Assembly: GCA_027064135.1 (NCBI GenBank)
Contig: JAMOQG010000122.1
Span: 1 to 35,899, forward strand
Length of the DNA stretch: 35,899 nt
From: Peptostreptococcaceae bacterium
Lineage (GTDB): Bacteria > Bacillota > Clostridia > Peptostreptococcales > Acidaminobacteraceae
Reading direction: 5' to 3'
A program made the translations under genes and the position numbers. Numbering within the stretch: the stretch's first letter is position 1; every line of letters begins with the position of its first letter. Of the stretch, positions 9,119-18,473 are shown one piece after another. Under the pieces are notes generated by a model. It worked only from the letters and a program-made list of their open reading frames with translations, was not told the origin of the DNA and did not search any database.

Positions 9119-9666
9119 TAAAAAAAATTCAAACACCATTAACAAAAGAAATTACTTTAAGTTTAAAAGCAGGGGATAGTATTTTATTAAGCGGAACAAT
9201 TTATACTGGAAGAGATCAAGCACATAAAAGATTGGTAAAATTAATTCAAGAAGGTAAAAAATTGCCATTTGAATTAGAAAATCAAATTATTTATTATGTT
9301 GGGCCATCACCAACAAAACCTGGAAATGTAATTGGATCAGCTGGACCTACGACAAGTTATAGAATGGATGATTTAACTGAACCATTATTGGATTTAGGGT
9401 TAAAAGGAATGATCGGAAAAGGACAAAGGAATCAAGTAGTTATAGATTCTATAAAAAAGAATAGTGCAATTTATTTTGCTGCTATTGGTGGAGCTGGAGC
9501 GCTTATTGCTAATTCTATTAAAAAATGTGAAATTATAGCTTTTGAAGAATTAGGACCTGAAGCAATTAGAAAGTTAGTCATTGAAGATATGCCTCTTACA
9601 GTAGTTATTGATTGTAAAGGCAATAATCTTTATGATATAGAAAGAAAGAAATATCAGAGAAGGTAG
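9115..9666 (+). CDS. Class I fumarate hydratase (or tartrate dehydratase) beta subunit
   Basis: 183 aa, partner of the preceding alpha subunit. The start is ATG 9115, overlapping the alpha stop as ATGA. An earlier in-frame ATG at 9082 would add 11 residues from inside the alpha gene and is unlikely. Family features are SGTIYTGRDQAHKRL near 28-42, GPSPTKPGNVIGSAGPTTS near 65-83, and GKGQRNQ near 105. Overlapping start and stop codons suggest translational coupling and equal stoichiometry. Which dicarboxylate is used is not shown by the sequence. Confidence 0.9.
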   Translation: MIKKIQTPLTKEITLSLKAGDSILLSGTIYTGRDQAHKRLVKLIQEGKKLPFELENQIIYYVGPSPTKPGNVIGSAGPTTSYRMDDLTEPLLDLGLKGMIGKGQRNQVVIDSIKKNSAIYFAAIGGAGALIANSIKKCEIIAFEELGPEAIRKLVIEDMPLTVVIDCKGNNLYDIERKKYQRR

Positions 9667-9690
9667 GGTAATAATTTAAGGAGGAAGAAT

Positions 9691-10098
9691 ATGATTAAAT
9701 GGCAAGATAAGTTTTCGGTAGGGTACGAGATATTTGATAATCAGCATAAAGAGCTTATTAAAATAATAAACTCTTTGGAAGAGTTAATAAAAGATAAGGA
9801 TATTCATGAAGATTTATTATATGATAAAATAAATGGTATTTTTAGTGAATTATTAGATTATACAGTATATCATTTTACTACTGAGGAAGAAATATTTGAG
9901 GAAAAAGGATATGAATTAACAGAAGAACATAAAAATATTCATAATGAGTTTGTAGAAAGTGTAAAAGAAGAAGTTGCTAGATTTGAACTTGGTAAAAATG
10001 AAAGAGTTGTTGCTTTAGAAATTTATAATAATTTAATTGATTGGTTAATGAATCATATTTTAGGAACTGATAAAAAATATATGAATAAACTTGACTAA
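9691..10098 (+). CDS. Bacteriohemerythrin
   Basis: 135-aa non-haem di-iron protein of the hemerythrin family, a four-helix bundle that binds O2 reversibly. The complete ligand set is visible: H19, H61, E65 (HFTTE), H80 and H84 (HKNIH), H122 and D127 (HILGTD). Such proteins in anaerobes are thought to scavenge or sense oxygen, or store iron. The start is ATG 9691 after AAGGAGG. It stands alone 24 bp behind the fumarase operon, whose oxygen-sensitive [4Fe-4S] enzyme it might protect; that link is inference. Confidence 0.95.
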   Translation: MIKWQDKFSVGYEIFDNQHKELIKIINSLEELIKDKDIHEDLLYDKINGIFSELLDYTVYHFTTEEEIFEEKGYELTEEHKNIHNEFVESVKEEVARFELGKNERVVALEIYNNLIDWLMNHILGTDKKYMNKLD

Positions 10099-10153
10099 AA
10101 GTAAACGCTTTCATTAAATTTACAATTGACAATTATAAATTTTGTGGTATACT
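10099..10153 (+). promoter_or_regulatory. Promoter of the transglycosylase gene with a cre-like site
   Basis: -35 TTGACA (10126-10131) and -10 TATACT (10148-10153) have a 16-base spacer. Just upstream, 10099-10114 (AAGTAAACGCTTTCAT) matches the catabolite-response element consensus WTGNAARCGNWWWCAW at 15 of 16 positions. CcpA control is inferred. Confidence 0.55.
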
Positions 10154-10210
10154 ACCTTAAGTGTTGATATGACTAATGGTTATATCTTTTTAATTTAAGG
10201 AGTGAATAAA

Positions 10211-10945
10211 ATGTTAAAAAATAAAAAGGCATTAATAGCTGTTTTGTTGCTAGCTATTATGGTTTTTTCAAGTTTTTATGTTATGCTTAATAACAAAAAC
10301 GAAGAAATCAGTGCTTTAAAAGAAGAAATTCAAGAAAATGAAAATGAGATTCAAGCTCAAGGTGATTTAGAAATAAAAATTTCTATTTTAAGTAGTACAA
10401 TAAATCAACTTGAAAAGAAAAAGAATTTAGCTGAAGAAAAAGTTAATTCAATTATTGAAGAGTTAAATATTGACGGATTAAATGAAGAAGAACTTAGAAA
10501 AGTTGGAGATATTGCAGGAAACACACCATTAGATATTGAAACATCTGCAGTGGTTGTGAAAGTTGCAAAGAAATACGATCTTAAACCATCACTTATTTTA
10601 TCAATAATGGAATTAGAAAGTAATTTTGATCGTTTTGAAGTAGGAACTTCAGAGGATAGAGGTTATATGCAAATAATACCGTCGACAGAAAAATGGTTAG
10701 CTGAGGAATTCTCAATTGATTATGATCCAAGCAAAATATTTGAACCAGAATATAATATTGAGCTTGCGGGTGCATATTTAAGCTTGTTGAAAAATTCGTA
10801 TGGTGATAATTATAGTAGAATTTTATCTGAATATAATAGAGGACCATATAATTTAGCTAAGTATTATAACGAACACAAAACATATGCCACATCATATTCA
10901 AAAACGGTATTAAATAAAGAAAAGAAGTATTTAGCTTTTAATTAA
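10211..10945 (+). CDS. Membrane-anchored lytic transglycosylase (SLT domain)
   Basis: Cleaves peptidoglycan glycan strands outside the membrane. 244 aa from ATG 10211, which sits 7-8 bases after AAGGAG; the GTG at 10202 overlaps that site and is rejected. Order: one transmembrane or uncleaved signal helix (about 7-25), a coiled coil (about 28-85), then the SLT domain (about 110-235). Catalytic Glu is probably E136 in ELESNF, followed by GYMQI (151-155) and EYNRGP (207-212), the equivalents of GLMQI and AYNxG. The gene is monocistronic, with its own promoter and a shared bidirectional terminator with dapF. Confidence 0.88.
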   Translation: MLKNKKALIAVLLLAIMVFSSFYVMLNNKNEEISALKEEIQENENEIQAQGDLEIKISILSSTINQLEKKKNLAEEKVNSIIEELNIDGLNEEELRKVGDIAGNTPLDIETSAVVVKVAKKYDLKPSLILSIMELESNFDRFEVGTSEDRGYMQIIPSTEKWLAEEFSIDYDPSKIFEPEYNIELAGAYLSLLKNSYGDNYSRILSEYNRGPYNLAKYYNEHKTYATSYSKTVLNKEKKYLAFN

Positions 10946-10960
10946 ATAGAATAAAAACGA

Positions 10961-10997
10961 AAAAAAATCTTACAAATAAAAATGTAAGATTTTTTTT
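10961..10997. terminator. Bidirectional terminator between convergent genes
   Basis: AAAAAAATCTTACA pairs with TGTAAGATTTTTTT around a short A-rich loop. A and T runs flank both sides, so it can serve the transglycosylase gene on + and dapF on -. Confidence 0.85.
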
Positions 10998-10999
10998 GT

Positions 11000-11848
11000 C
11001 TACAAATTAAGATCTTCGTCGATTATTATACCTTCAGATATAATATTGGTATCTCCTATCAATAAAAGTTTGTTAATTTTCATATTTTCATCAGTTTCAA
11101 TTTCAACAATCAAATCTCCGCCTAGCGAGCTAATCTTTATTTTATTTCCATCAACTAGTTTTTTTAAATATAATATAGCGGCGAGAGATGCTGAACCGGT
11201 TCCACATGCTAAAGTAAAGTCTTCTACTCCTCTTTCAAAAGTTCTGATTATAGTAGATGATTTACTGTCAATTTCATAAAAATTAATGTTAGCTCCTTTA
11301 GGGAAAATTTCATGATATCTCAAATTTTTTCCTAATTCAAAAATGTCTTCTACTTCAAGATTTTTCAACCCTTTATATTCAATGACACCATGTGGTAAAC
11401 CTGGATTACCTAATTCAACATATGAAATAGTATAATCTATTCCATCGATAGTAGCAATTTTATCAAATTCAATTATCTCCGGATTATTTAATGTAACTGC
11501 TATCAACCTATCATTTTTAACTTCACCGTTAACATTCCCAGCAGTAGTTTCAAATATCATATTTTTCTTTGCAATGTTATTAACATAAGCATATCTAGTA
11601 ATACATCTTGCTCCATTTCCACACATTTCTCCAATACTTCCATCTGCATTAAAAAATCTCATTTTAAAATCTGCAATGCCATCTGATTCTTCAATTGCCA
11701 TAAATCCATCTGCACCTACAGAAATTTTTCTAGAACAAACTCGTTTGGTAATTTTTTGTAATTGATCTATAGTGTATTTAGATTCTCTGTTGTCGATTAT
11801 AATAAAGTCATTGCCTAATCCTTGTATTTTTGTATATTTTAATTTCAT
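11000..11848 (-). CDS. dapF: Diaminopimelate epimerase
   Basis: Converts LL- to meso-diaminopimelate for lysine and peptidoglycan synthesis, using two Cys as acid and base without cofactor. 282 aa, family length. Both catalytic Cys are visible: C76 in GEMCGNGAR and C215 in ACGTGSAS. The KIQGLGNDF N terminus is typical. The ATG is preceded on the minus strand by GGGAG. The gene is divergent from the helicase gene (85-bp intergenic region) and convergent with the transglycosylase gene. Confidence 0.97.
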   Translation of the reverse strand: MKLKYTKIQGLGNDFIIIDNRESKYTIDQLQKITKRVCSRKISVGADGFMAIEESDGIADFKMRFFNADGSIGEMCGNGARCITRYAYVNNIAKKNMIFETTAGNVNGEVKNDRLIAVTLNNPEIIEFDKIATIDGIDYTISYVELGNPGLPHGVIEYKGLKNLEVEDIFELGKNLRYHEIFPKGANINFYEIDSKSSTIIRTFERGVEDFTLACGTGSASLAAILYLKKLVDGNKIKISSLGGDLIVEIETDENMKINKLLLIGDTNIISEGIIIDEDLNL

Positions 11849-11933
11849 TTTACTCTCCCATAATATATTTAAATTTTTTTTATCATTATACCATTTATTC
11901 TGAAAAAATGATAAAATTTGAGTAGGTGATATT

Positions 11934-14255
11934 ATGAAATATAAAATAGCAGTAAGACAACTTGTTGAATTTATTTTAAAAGATGGGGATCTTGATATGT
12001 CTTTTACTATAAAAAATAGAGCTCTTGAAGGAACAAAAGCACATCAAGTTGTTCAAGGTAAATACGATGATAATACTGAAAGTGAAGTTTTTGTTTCAAA
12101 AAATTTTATTATAGATAATTATGAAATAAGTGTATCAGGAAGAATTGATGGTTTAATTAAAGACGATATAGTTATTGTAGATGAAATAAAAAGTACAACA
12201 AGAAATTTATTTGATATTGAAATTGATGATAATAGGATTCATTGGGCACAAGCAATGTTTTATGGATATATATATATGACTGATAATAATTTAAATTCTA
12301 TAATATGCCAACTTACATATGTAGAGATTGAAAACTATGAATGTATTTATTTTAAGAAAGAATTTGATAAAACAGAACTTGAAGAATTTGTATTTGAAAT
12401 ATTAAATGAATATATTAAATGGATAAAACTTCAAGAAAAAAATAAAAATAATAGAAATAAAACCATTGATGATTTACGATTCCCATTTGGCGAATATCGC
12501 AAATATCAGAGAGAAATTGCAGTTGTAACATATCAAGCAATGAGAGATGAAAAAAATACTTTTATTCAAGCTGCTACTGGAATCGGAAAAACAATGGCAA
12601 CAATTTTCCCATCAATTAAAGGATTAAAAAGTTTAGATACTGATAAAATATTTTATTTAACAGCTAAAACAATAACTCGTACTGTTGCGGAAAACAGTTT
12701 GCAGATATTGATAGATAATGGACTTAATATTAGAGCCATTACTTTGACTGCAAAAGAGAAAATTTGTTTTTATGAAACAATAGATTGTAATATTGAAAAG
12801 TGTAAATATATGAAAGGATATTATTCAAAAGTAAAGGATGCTATTAAAGAAGTATTAAATACAAGATTTTTAGTAAATCGTGAAGCGGTTGAAGAAATAG
12901 CAAAAAAATATGGAATTTGTCCTTTTGAATTTTCGCTTGATTTATCAATGTTTTGCGATATTATCATTGGTGATTATAATTATGCTTTTGATCCTAGAGT
13001 AAAATTGAAACGGTATTTTGAAGATAGTAATTTTAAGATATCACTATTAGTAGATGAAAGTCATAATCTTGTGAATAGAGCGCGTAGTATGTATTCAGCA
13101 GAACTATATAAACAAGATTTTTTAGATATGAAAAAGCTTGTAAAAAACAGGCATAAATTATTATCAAAGAAGATCGAAAAAGTTAATAAAGTATTTTTAA
13201 AATTAAAACATGAACTTAATGGTGATAAATATAAAGTTAATGAAGAGTATTCAGATGATTTATATGAGCGGATTAATGAACTTAATTTTTATTTGGAAGG
13301 ATTTTTAAGGGATTATAAAAAGGATGAAAATTATGAAGAAATATTAGAGTTTTATTTTAATACTTTCGCATATGCAAGGATTAGTGAACTTAATTTTGAT
13401 GGATCGGTTTTTTATTTTGAAAAATTAGAAAAGAATAATTATAAAGCAAAACTTTTTAATATTGATCCATCGTTTCATCTTTCAAATATTAAAAGACATT
13501 CGTGTACTTTTTTTTCGGCAACTTTAAGTCCAATAAAATATTATAGAGAAATATTAGGTGGGAAAGAAGAAGAGTCAGTATATATGTTTCCATCACCTTT
13601 TAATAAAGAAAATCAAAAGGTATTATTTTCAAATGAAATATCTACTAGATATAAAGACAGAACAAAATCAATTGATTTAATATGTGAATATATTAAAAAA
13701 TATATTTCAAATAATAAAGGTAATAATATTGTTTTTTTCCCATCATATGAATATATGCAAAATATTAAAGAAAGATATGAAGAGCTTTTTGACTATGATA
13801 TTTTAATACAGAGTAGAAATATGAGTGAAGAAGATAGAGAAGAATTTATTTATGAATTTGAAAAAGGAAATTCTTTGACTGCATTTGTAGTTCTTGGAGG
13901 AATTTTTTCGGAAGGTATAGATTTAAAAGGGGATAAATTAATAGGTGTTATTCTTGTTGGTATTGGGCTTCCAGGATTTGGGCTTGAGAACAATATTATT
14001 AAAGAATATTATGAAAAGGAAATTTCAAAAGGATTTGAGTATGCATATTCATATCCGGCAATAATTAAAATAATGCAAGCTGTTGGAAGAGTAATTAGAA
14101 CTAAAAAGGATAAAGGAACTATTTTACTTTTAGGTGATAGATTTTCATCTAATTATTATAGGAAAATGTTACCTAATGATTGGGGAAATGAAATAGTAAC
14201 TTTAAATAATTTAGAAAAAAAGTTAAATAAATTTTGGAAAACGAGTTGTAATTAG
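11934..14255 (+). CDS. DinG/XPD-like Fe-S helicase with N-terminal PD-(D/E)XK nuclease-like domain
   Basis: 773-aa superfamily 2 helicase for DNA repair or replication-fork processing. The N-terminal ~170 residues look like a Cas4/RecB-type nuclease: D72, E84-I-K86 and HWAQAMFYGYIY (103-114). The helicase part has Walker A ATGIGKT (214-220), DESH (374-377), FFSATLSP, SEGIDLKG and QAVGRVIRT. Four Cys (278, 285, 290, 329) between Walker A and the DEAH box are placed as Fe-S cluster ligands of XPD-type helicases. This fused architecture is known in Clostridia. GTATTATG-type start at 11934 with AGGTGA. It is divergent from dapF. Confidence 0.88.
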   Translation: MKYKIAVRQLVEFILKDGDLDMSFTIKNRALEGTKAHQVVQGKYDDNTESEVFVSKNFIIDNYEISVSGRIDGLIKDDIVIVDEIKSTTRNLFDIEIDDNRIHWAQAMFYGYIYMTDNNLNSIICQLTYVEIENYECIYFKKEFDKTELEEFVFEILNEYIKWIKLQEKNKNNRNKTIDDLRFPFGEYRKYQREIAVVTYQAMRDEKNTFIQAATGIGKTMATIFPSIKGLKSLDTDKIFYLTAKTITRTVAENSLQILIDNGLNIRAITLTAKEKICFYETIDCNIEKCKYMKGYYSKVKDAIKEVLNTRFLVNREAVEEIAKKYGICPFEFSLDLSMFCDIIIGDYNYAFDPRVKLKRYFEDSNFKISLLVDESHNLVNRARSMYSAELYKQDFLDMKKLVKNRHKLLSKKIEKVNKVFLKLKHELNGDKYKVNEEYSDDLYERINELNFYLEGFLRDYKKDENYEEILEFYFNTFAYARISELNFDGSVFYFEKLEKNNYKAKLFNIDPSFHLSNIKRHSCTFFSATLSPIKYYREILGGKEEESVYMFPSPFNKENQKVLFSNEISTRYKDRTKSIDLICEYIKKYISNNKGNNIVFFPSYEYMQNIKERYEELFDYDILIQSRNMSEEDREEFIYEFEKGNSLTAFVVLGGIFSEGIDLKGDKLIGVILVGIGLPGFGLENNIIKEYYEKEISKGFEYAYSYPAIIKIMQAVGRVIRTKKDKGTILLLGDRFSSNYYRKMLPNDWGNEIVTLNNLEKKLNKFWKTSCN

Positions 14256-14333
14256 AATAAAATTATTATTATTGTTATTTTACTAAATAAATGGGTATTA
14301 TTTATATCGAAGTCAGAGTATAGGAGTGATATT

Positions 14334-15503
14334 TTGAAAGTTGCAATAGGGTTGATTGTTAAGATTTTGGATGAAAGTGTTAATATTCTGTGTTTTTTAA
14401 AAAATGCGAAAAAATATAATCACAAAATTGATGAAGTAATTGTTGCTTATTCTGAAGGGTATAGTGATAAATTTGTTGATGAGATGAAAAAATATGTAAC
14501 TGTAAAATTACTTAAAATTAATTATTGTTATGAACTTGAATATCAATTAAAGAAGATTGGTCTTAATGATGAAGAAATAAAAAGTTTGATTTTTTCAGAA
14601 GATTGTGAATTATACAATTTAATACCATATGGTAAAAATAGAAATAATGTAGTTATTAAAGCAATTGTTGACAATATGGATATTCTTTTTTTTGTTGATG
14701 ATGATGTAAGACCTACAGTACTTATAAAAAATGAAGGAGGAATAGAAGAAGTTGAAATTGATTTTTTTAAAGAACATTTAAGCAAATTAAAAAATGATGT
14801 TTATATTACAACCAGTGATTATTCAGGTTTCTATATTGTTCCGCCAATGAAATTTAAGAATATGGAGCATTTTGTTAGAGGAATTCAAAAAGGTGAACTT
14901 TTTAAGAAAAGTTTAACTACAGATTATGGTTATTTAACAACTGGGAAGTTAGTAAACAAAGAGGTTTTTCATACAAATAAAGTTTTAGGAGGAAATTTAG
15001 CAATAAGACTTGAAATATTTAAGGAAATTTTACCTTTTTTCTCAAGTGTATATATAGTAAAAGGAAATGCATATTTAACAAGAGGAGAAGATACATTGTT
15101 AGGTTTAGAAATTGATAAAATTAAGGATAAATTTTTCTTAGATATTGATGTAAAAATATTTCATGATACATTTTCAGATTTTCCAAAACCACCGAATATT
15201 TTAACTGAAGAGTCAGTTAAAGATAGATTTTTTTATGCATGTATGGGTTGGATTGGGAGAAATCCTTTTTTAAATTGGATTCTTAATAGAGATTTGGATA
15301 AATATTATACAAGAACTAGAAAAGCCTTAGTTTTAGGGGTACCTCATATTTCAGAGTATTTAAATGATGAAAGATTTTTATTGTTACCAGAGGCTTTAGA
15401 TGAATCTTATAAAAATTTAAGTCAAGTTTTAATTGATTATTATGAATTAAGAAATGTTTGGGCAAGTTTTATTCAAAAAAAATTTAATGGGAAGAAATAT
15501 TAA
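14334..15503 (+). CDS. Putative GT-A-fold glycosyltransferase-like protein
   Basis: 389 aa, cytoplasmic, no membrane helix seen. I do not recognise a precise family. The fold is suggested by an N-terminal beta-strand-rich nucleotide-binding part, a DDD motif at 122-124 (FFVDDDVRP) and a later RGEDT (about 258), the pattern of metal-binding and acceptor-side acids in GT-A enzymes. It is first of four genes (spacing 21, 10 and 11 bp) with a GT4 enzyme, a second GT-A-like protein and galU. A role in making a glycan from UDP-glucose is inferred. TTG start at 14334 after AGGAGTG. Confidence 0.6.
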   Translation: MKVAIGLIVKILDESVNILCFLKNAKKYNHKIDEVIVAYSEGYSDKFVDEMKKYVTVKLLKINYCYELEYQLKKIGLNDEEIKSLIFSEDCELYNLIPYGKNRNNVVIKAIVDNMDILFFVDDDVRPTVLIKNEGGIEEVEIDFFKEHLSKLKNDVYITTSDYSGFYIVPPMKFKNMEHFVRGIQKGELFKKSLTTDYGYLTTGKLVNKEVFHTNKVLGGNLAIRLEIFKEILPFFSSVYIVKGNAYLTRGEDTLLGLEIDKIKDKFFLDIDVKIFHDTFSDFPKPPNILTEESVKDRFFYACMGWIGRNPFLNWILNRDLDKYYTRTRKALVLGVPHISEYLNDERFLLLPEALDESYKNLSQVLIDYYELRNVWASFIQKKFNGKKY

Positions 15504-15524
15504 AGTATATTAGGAGGGATAGCT

Positions 15525-16715
15525 ATGAAAGTTTTAATAATGAATCATTTTCCTTTAGAAGGATCGGGTAGTGGAATTTATACTAAAAATCTTGCAAGAG
15601 AACTTAGTGAACGTGGGAATCAAGTAACAGTAATATTTCCAGAACATGAAAACAAAGAATATGAAGGATTTAAATCAAGAGTAATAAAATTTAATAATGG
15701 TAAAGGGAATGATTATGAGATTGATTTTAATTTCCCTTGTTTTACAACACATCCTATATCGAATAATACATATTATAATTTGAGTGAAGAGCAAATTGAA
15801 GAATATGTTGAAGTTTTTTATAAAGCTGCTAAAGAAGAAATTGAATTATTGAAGCCTGATGTTATTCATGCCCAACATTTGTGGATTGCTCCATATATTG
15901 CTTCAAAATTTGATATACCATATGTTGTTACAGCACATGGTACTGATTTAAAAGGATTTGTAAAAGATGAACGCTATCATAAATATGCACTTGAAGGTGC
16001 TAAGAAAGCTTCAAAAATAATTACAATTTCAAATCAAGTTGATAGAGAAGTAACTGAACTTTATAAAATAGAAAATAATAAAGAACTAATAATGAACGGT
16101 TATGATGAAAATTTATTCATACGCACTGAAATGAATATAAAAGATGAACTAAAAAAATTTGGAATTGATAAAGTAACTGATCATATTGTTTCTTTTGCTG
16201 GCAAATTGGCTGATTTTAAAGGTGTCGATGTTTTATTAAGAGCGGCAAAAATTTATGAAAAGAAATTAAATAATAATGTTACTACTATAATTGCGGGAGA
16301 CGGTGAATTACGTGAACCGTTACTAAAATTAAAAGATGAATTAGGACTTGTAAATGTGCATTTTATAGGGCATGTTAATCAAGAACAATTAGTTTCATTA
16401 TATAACATTGCAGATGTAAGTACTGTTCCTTCTAGAACCGAGCCATTTGGTCTTGTTGCTATTGAAGCATTAGCGTGTGGTACACCTGTTGTTGGAACTA
16501 ATCAAGGTGGGCTTCCAGATTTTATTAATAGTAAAGTTGGTACTCTTGTACCTGTTGAAGATTATCAAGCACTAGCAGATGGAATAGTTAATGAAATTTT
16601 TAATTTAAAGAAAGATGAGAGATCAGATTACTGTTATAATTATGCATTAAACAATTTTTCATGGAAAAAATCATTGGACAAAGTAGAAAAAGTATATGAA
16701 GAAGTAATAAAATAA
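15525..16715 (+). CDS. GT4-family glycosyltransferase
   Basis: 396-aa retaining glycosyltransferase with GT-B fold. The N-terminal Rossmann domain has the acceptor-side loop GSGSGIYTKNLARELSERG (16-34) and VTAHGTDLKG (about 136-145). The C-terminal donor domain has FAGKLADFKGVDVLLRAA, IAGDGELR and the signature EPFGLVAIEALACGTPVVG with its E-x7-E pair. No transmembrane segment; probably peripheral on the inner membrane. ATG 15525 after AGGAGGG. It is in operon with two other transferase-like genes and galU, so a nucleotide-glucose-derived glycan is a fair guess; the acceptor is unknown. Confidence 0.9.
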   Translation: MKVLIMNHFPLEGSGSGIYTKNLARELSERGNQVTVIFPEHENKEYEGFKSRVIKFNNGKGNDYEIDFNFPCFTTHPISNNTYYNLSEEQIEEYVEVFYKAAKEEIELLKPDVIHAQHLWIAPYIASKFDIPYVVTAHGTDLKGFVKDERYHKYALEGAKKASKIITISNQVDREVTELYKIENNKELIMNGYDENLFIRTEMNIKDELKKFGIDKVTDHIVSFAGKLADFKGVDVLLRAAKIYEKKLNNNVTTIIAGDGELREPLLKLKDELGLVNVHFIGHVNQEQLVSLYNIADVSTVPSRTEPFGLVAIEALACGTPVVGTNQGGLPDFINSKVGTLVPVEDYQALADGIVNEIFNLKKDERSDYCYNYALNNFSWKKSLDKVEKVYEEVIK

Positions 16716-16725
16716 GGAGGCTTTA

Positions 16726-18462
16726 ATGAAAAAATGTGTAGTGATTCCAACTTATTGGGGAAGAAAAAAAGGTGAACCCTCTAAAAAAAGTGACGGTATA
16801 TATGACCATCCAACACCTATAGACGAAGAAGGTACTTTACAACGAACTCTTGAAAGTATGAAAATATTGAATGATAAGAAATTTAAATTAATTATTCCTG
16901 TATGCCCTATAGCTATTGAGTTAGAAGAAGAAGCTGTTAATAATGTTAAAAAAATAATTGAAAAAGCAGGTATTGATGAAATTGAAACTTATCTATTTAC
17001 ACCTTCTACTTTAACTGAAATTGAAAATGTATTTGTTGAAAACGGGTATAGAGGATCAGATTTATTATCTCTTAATGGATATTCAAATATTAGAAATATG
17101 TGTATATACGCGGCTCAATTAATTTCGGCAGATGTTGCAATTTTGATTGACGATGATGAAGTGTTTGAAAACCCTAATTTCATTAATATGGCAACAGAAC
17201 ATATTGGTATGAGAAAATACGGTAATGTAATTTATGGTGTAGCTGGATATTATTTAAATAAATTTAATGAATTTTATGATGATGTAGATATTGTTCCATG
17301 GATGACTTATTGGAATAGATTTGGTTCTAAAACTGAAGCTTTTGATAAGATAATAGGTCAGGGTCCAAGAATGAAAGTCACTCCTTTTGCTTTTGGTGGT
17401 GCAATGGTAATTCATAAGAATTTATTTCAACTAGTTCCATTTGATCCAAAGATTAGACGTGGAGAAGATATTGATTATTTAATGAATTCAAAAATGTTTG
17501 GATATGATTTCTTTTTAGATAATGAATTAAATATTAAGCATTTACCGCCTCCTAAAAGTAATCCGGTTTGGAAAAGATTCAGAGAAGATATTTATAGATT
17601 TTTATTTGAACAAGATAAAATAAATAATCAAAAAGATGTGAATTATATGACAAAAGTTACATCGGCTGATTTTGATCCATATCCAGGAGATTTTTTAAAA
17701 GAAAATTTGGAGGATAAAATATTTAAAACTAATGTGCTTTTAGCACTTGATTATTTAGCAAACGGAGACGTTGAAGGTTGTAGAGAATCTATAAAAAATG
17801 TTTATTTGTCAAAGCATGAAGCAAAACCTCATTTTGATGTATTTGATGATTATATGCATACACAAAGAGAGTGGGTATCTTTAGTAAAAAGAACAATTGA
17901 ATTAAGAAGAAATTTAAGAAAAGTTATGGAAAGTTATAATTTAACTGGTCAAAAAATAGAAATCAATATGGAACTATATTCAAATACTACTGAAAAAGAA
18001 AAAATTATAAAATTTAAAGCTCATGAATTATTTAAACGTTTTACAGATGAAGAAATAGAAATAATTTCAAAAATATCTGAATTGAAAGCTTATAATGAAA
18101 ATGATATAATATTTAGGAGTAAAGATAATGATTTATTTATTTATGCGATTTTAAAAGGTTGCGTTAGAGTTGTTAAATGTGATTTAAAAGGAGAGGAAAT
18201 ATTATTAGCTACCGCGTGTAGTAACTCTATAATGGGAGAAACTTCTTTATTAAAGAAAGAATTTAACTCAACAGGAATTGCTGATGAGTTTGTTGAATTG
18301 ATGAGAATATCAAAAGAGGATATGGAAAATTTAATTAAGTTAAATCCAGTAATAGGTAATAAAATAATGAATTTATTCTTAGAGCGCATGTATATGAAAT
18401 TAAATGAAACAAATGTAATGTATAGAGATAAAATAATTAAAGAGGAACATATTGAAGATTGA
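16726..18462 (+). CDS. GT-A-like glycosyltransferase fused to a cyclic-nucleotide-binding domain
   Basis: 578 aa. The N-terminal ~330 residues look like a GT-A glycosyltransferase: IDDDE (141-145), GGAMVIHK (224-231) and RRGEDIDY (244-251). The C-terminal part (about 433-555) is a cNMP-binding (CAP-type) beta-roll: LFKRFTDEEIEIISKI, an ILKGCVRVVKCDLKGEE strand pair, and IMGETSLLK with the GE of the phosphate-binding cassette. No helix-turn-helix follows, so it is not a Crp regulator. Direct control of transferase activity by a nucleotide is the obvious inference. It is third in the glycan operon; the stop is at 18460-18462, 11 bp before galU. Confidence 0.75.
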   Translation: MKKCVVIPTYWGRKKGEPSKKSDGIYDHPTPIDEEGTLQRTLESMKILNDKKFKLIIPVCPIAIELEEEAVNNVKKIIEKAGIDEIETYLFTPSTLTEIENVFVENGYRGSDLLSLNGYSNIRNMCIYAAQLISADVAILIDDDEVFENPNFINMATEHIGMRKYGNVIYGVAGYYLNKFNEFYDDVDIVPWMTYWNRFGSKTEAFDKIIGQGPRMKVTPFAFGGAMVIHKNLFQLVPFDPKIRRGEDIDYLMNSKMFGYDFFLDNELNIKHLPPPKSNPVWKRFREDIYRFLFEQDKINNQKDVNYMTKVTSADFDPYPGDFLKENLEDKIFKTNVLLALDYLANGDVEGCRESIKNVYLSKHEAKPHFDVFDDYMHTQREWVSLVKRTIELRRNLRKVMESYNLTGQKIEINMELYSNTTEKEKIIKFKAHELFKRFTDEEIEIISKISELKAYNENDIIFRSKDNDLFIYAILKGCVRVVKCDLKGEEILLATACSNSIMGETSLLKKEFNSTGIADEFVELMRISKEDMENLIKLNPVIGNKIMNLFLERMYMKLNETNVMYRDKIIKEEHIED

Positions 18463-18473
18463 TGAGGTGTTTA

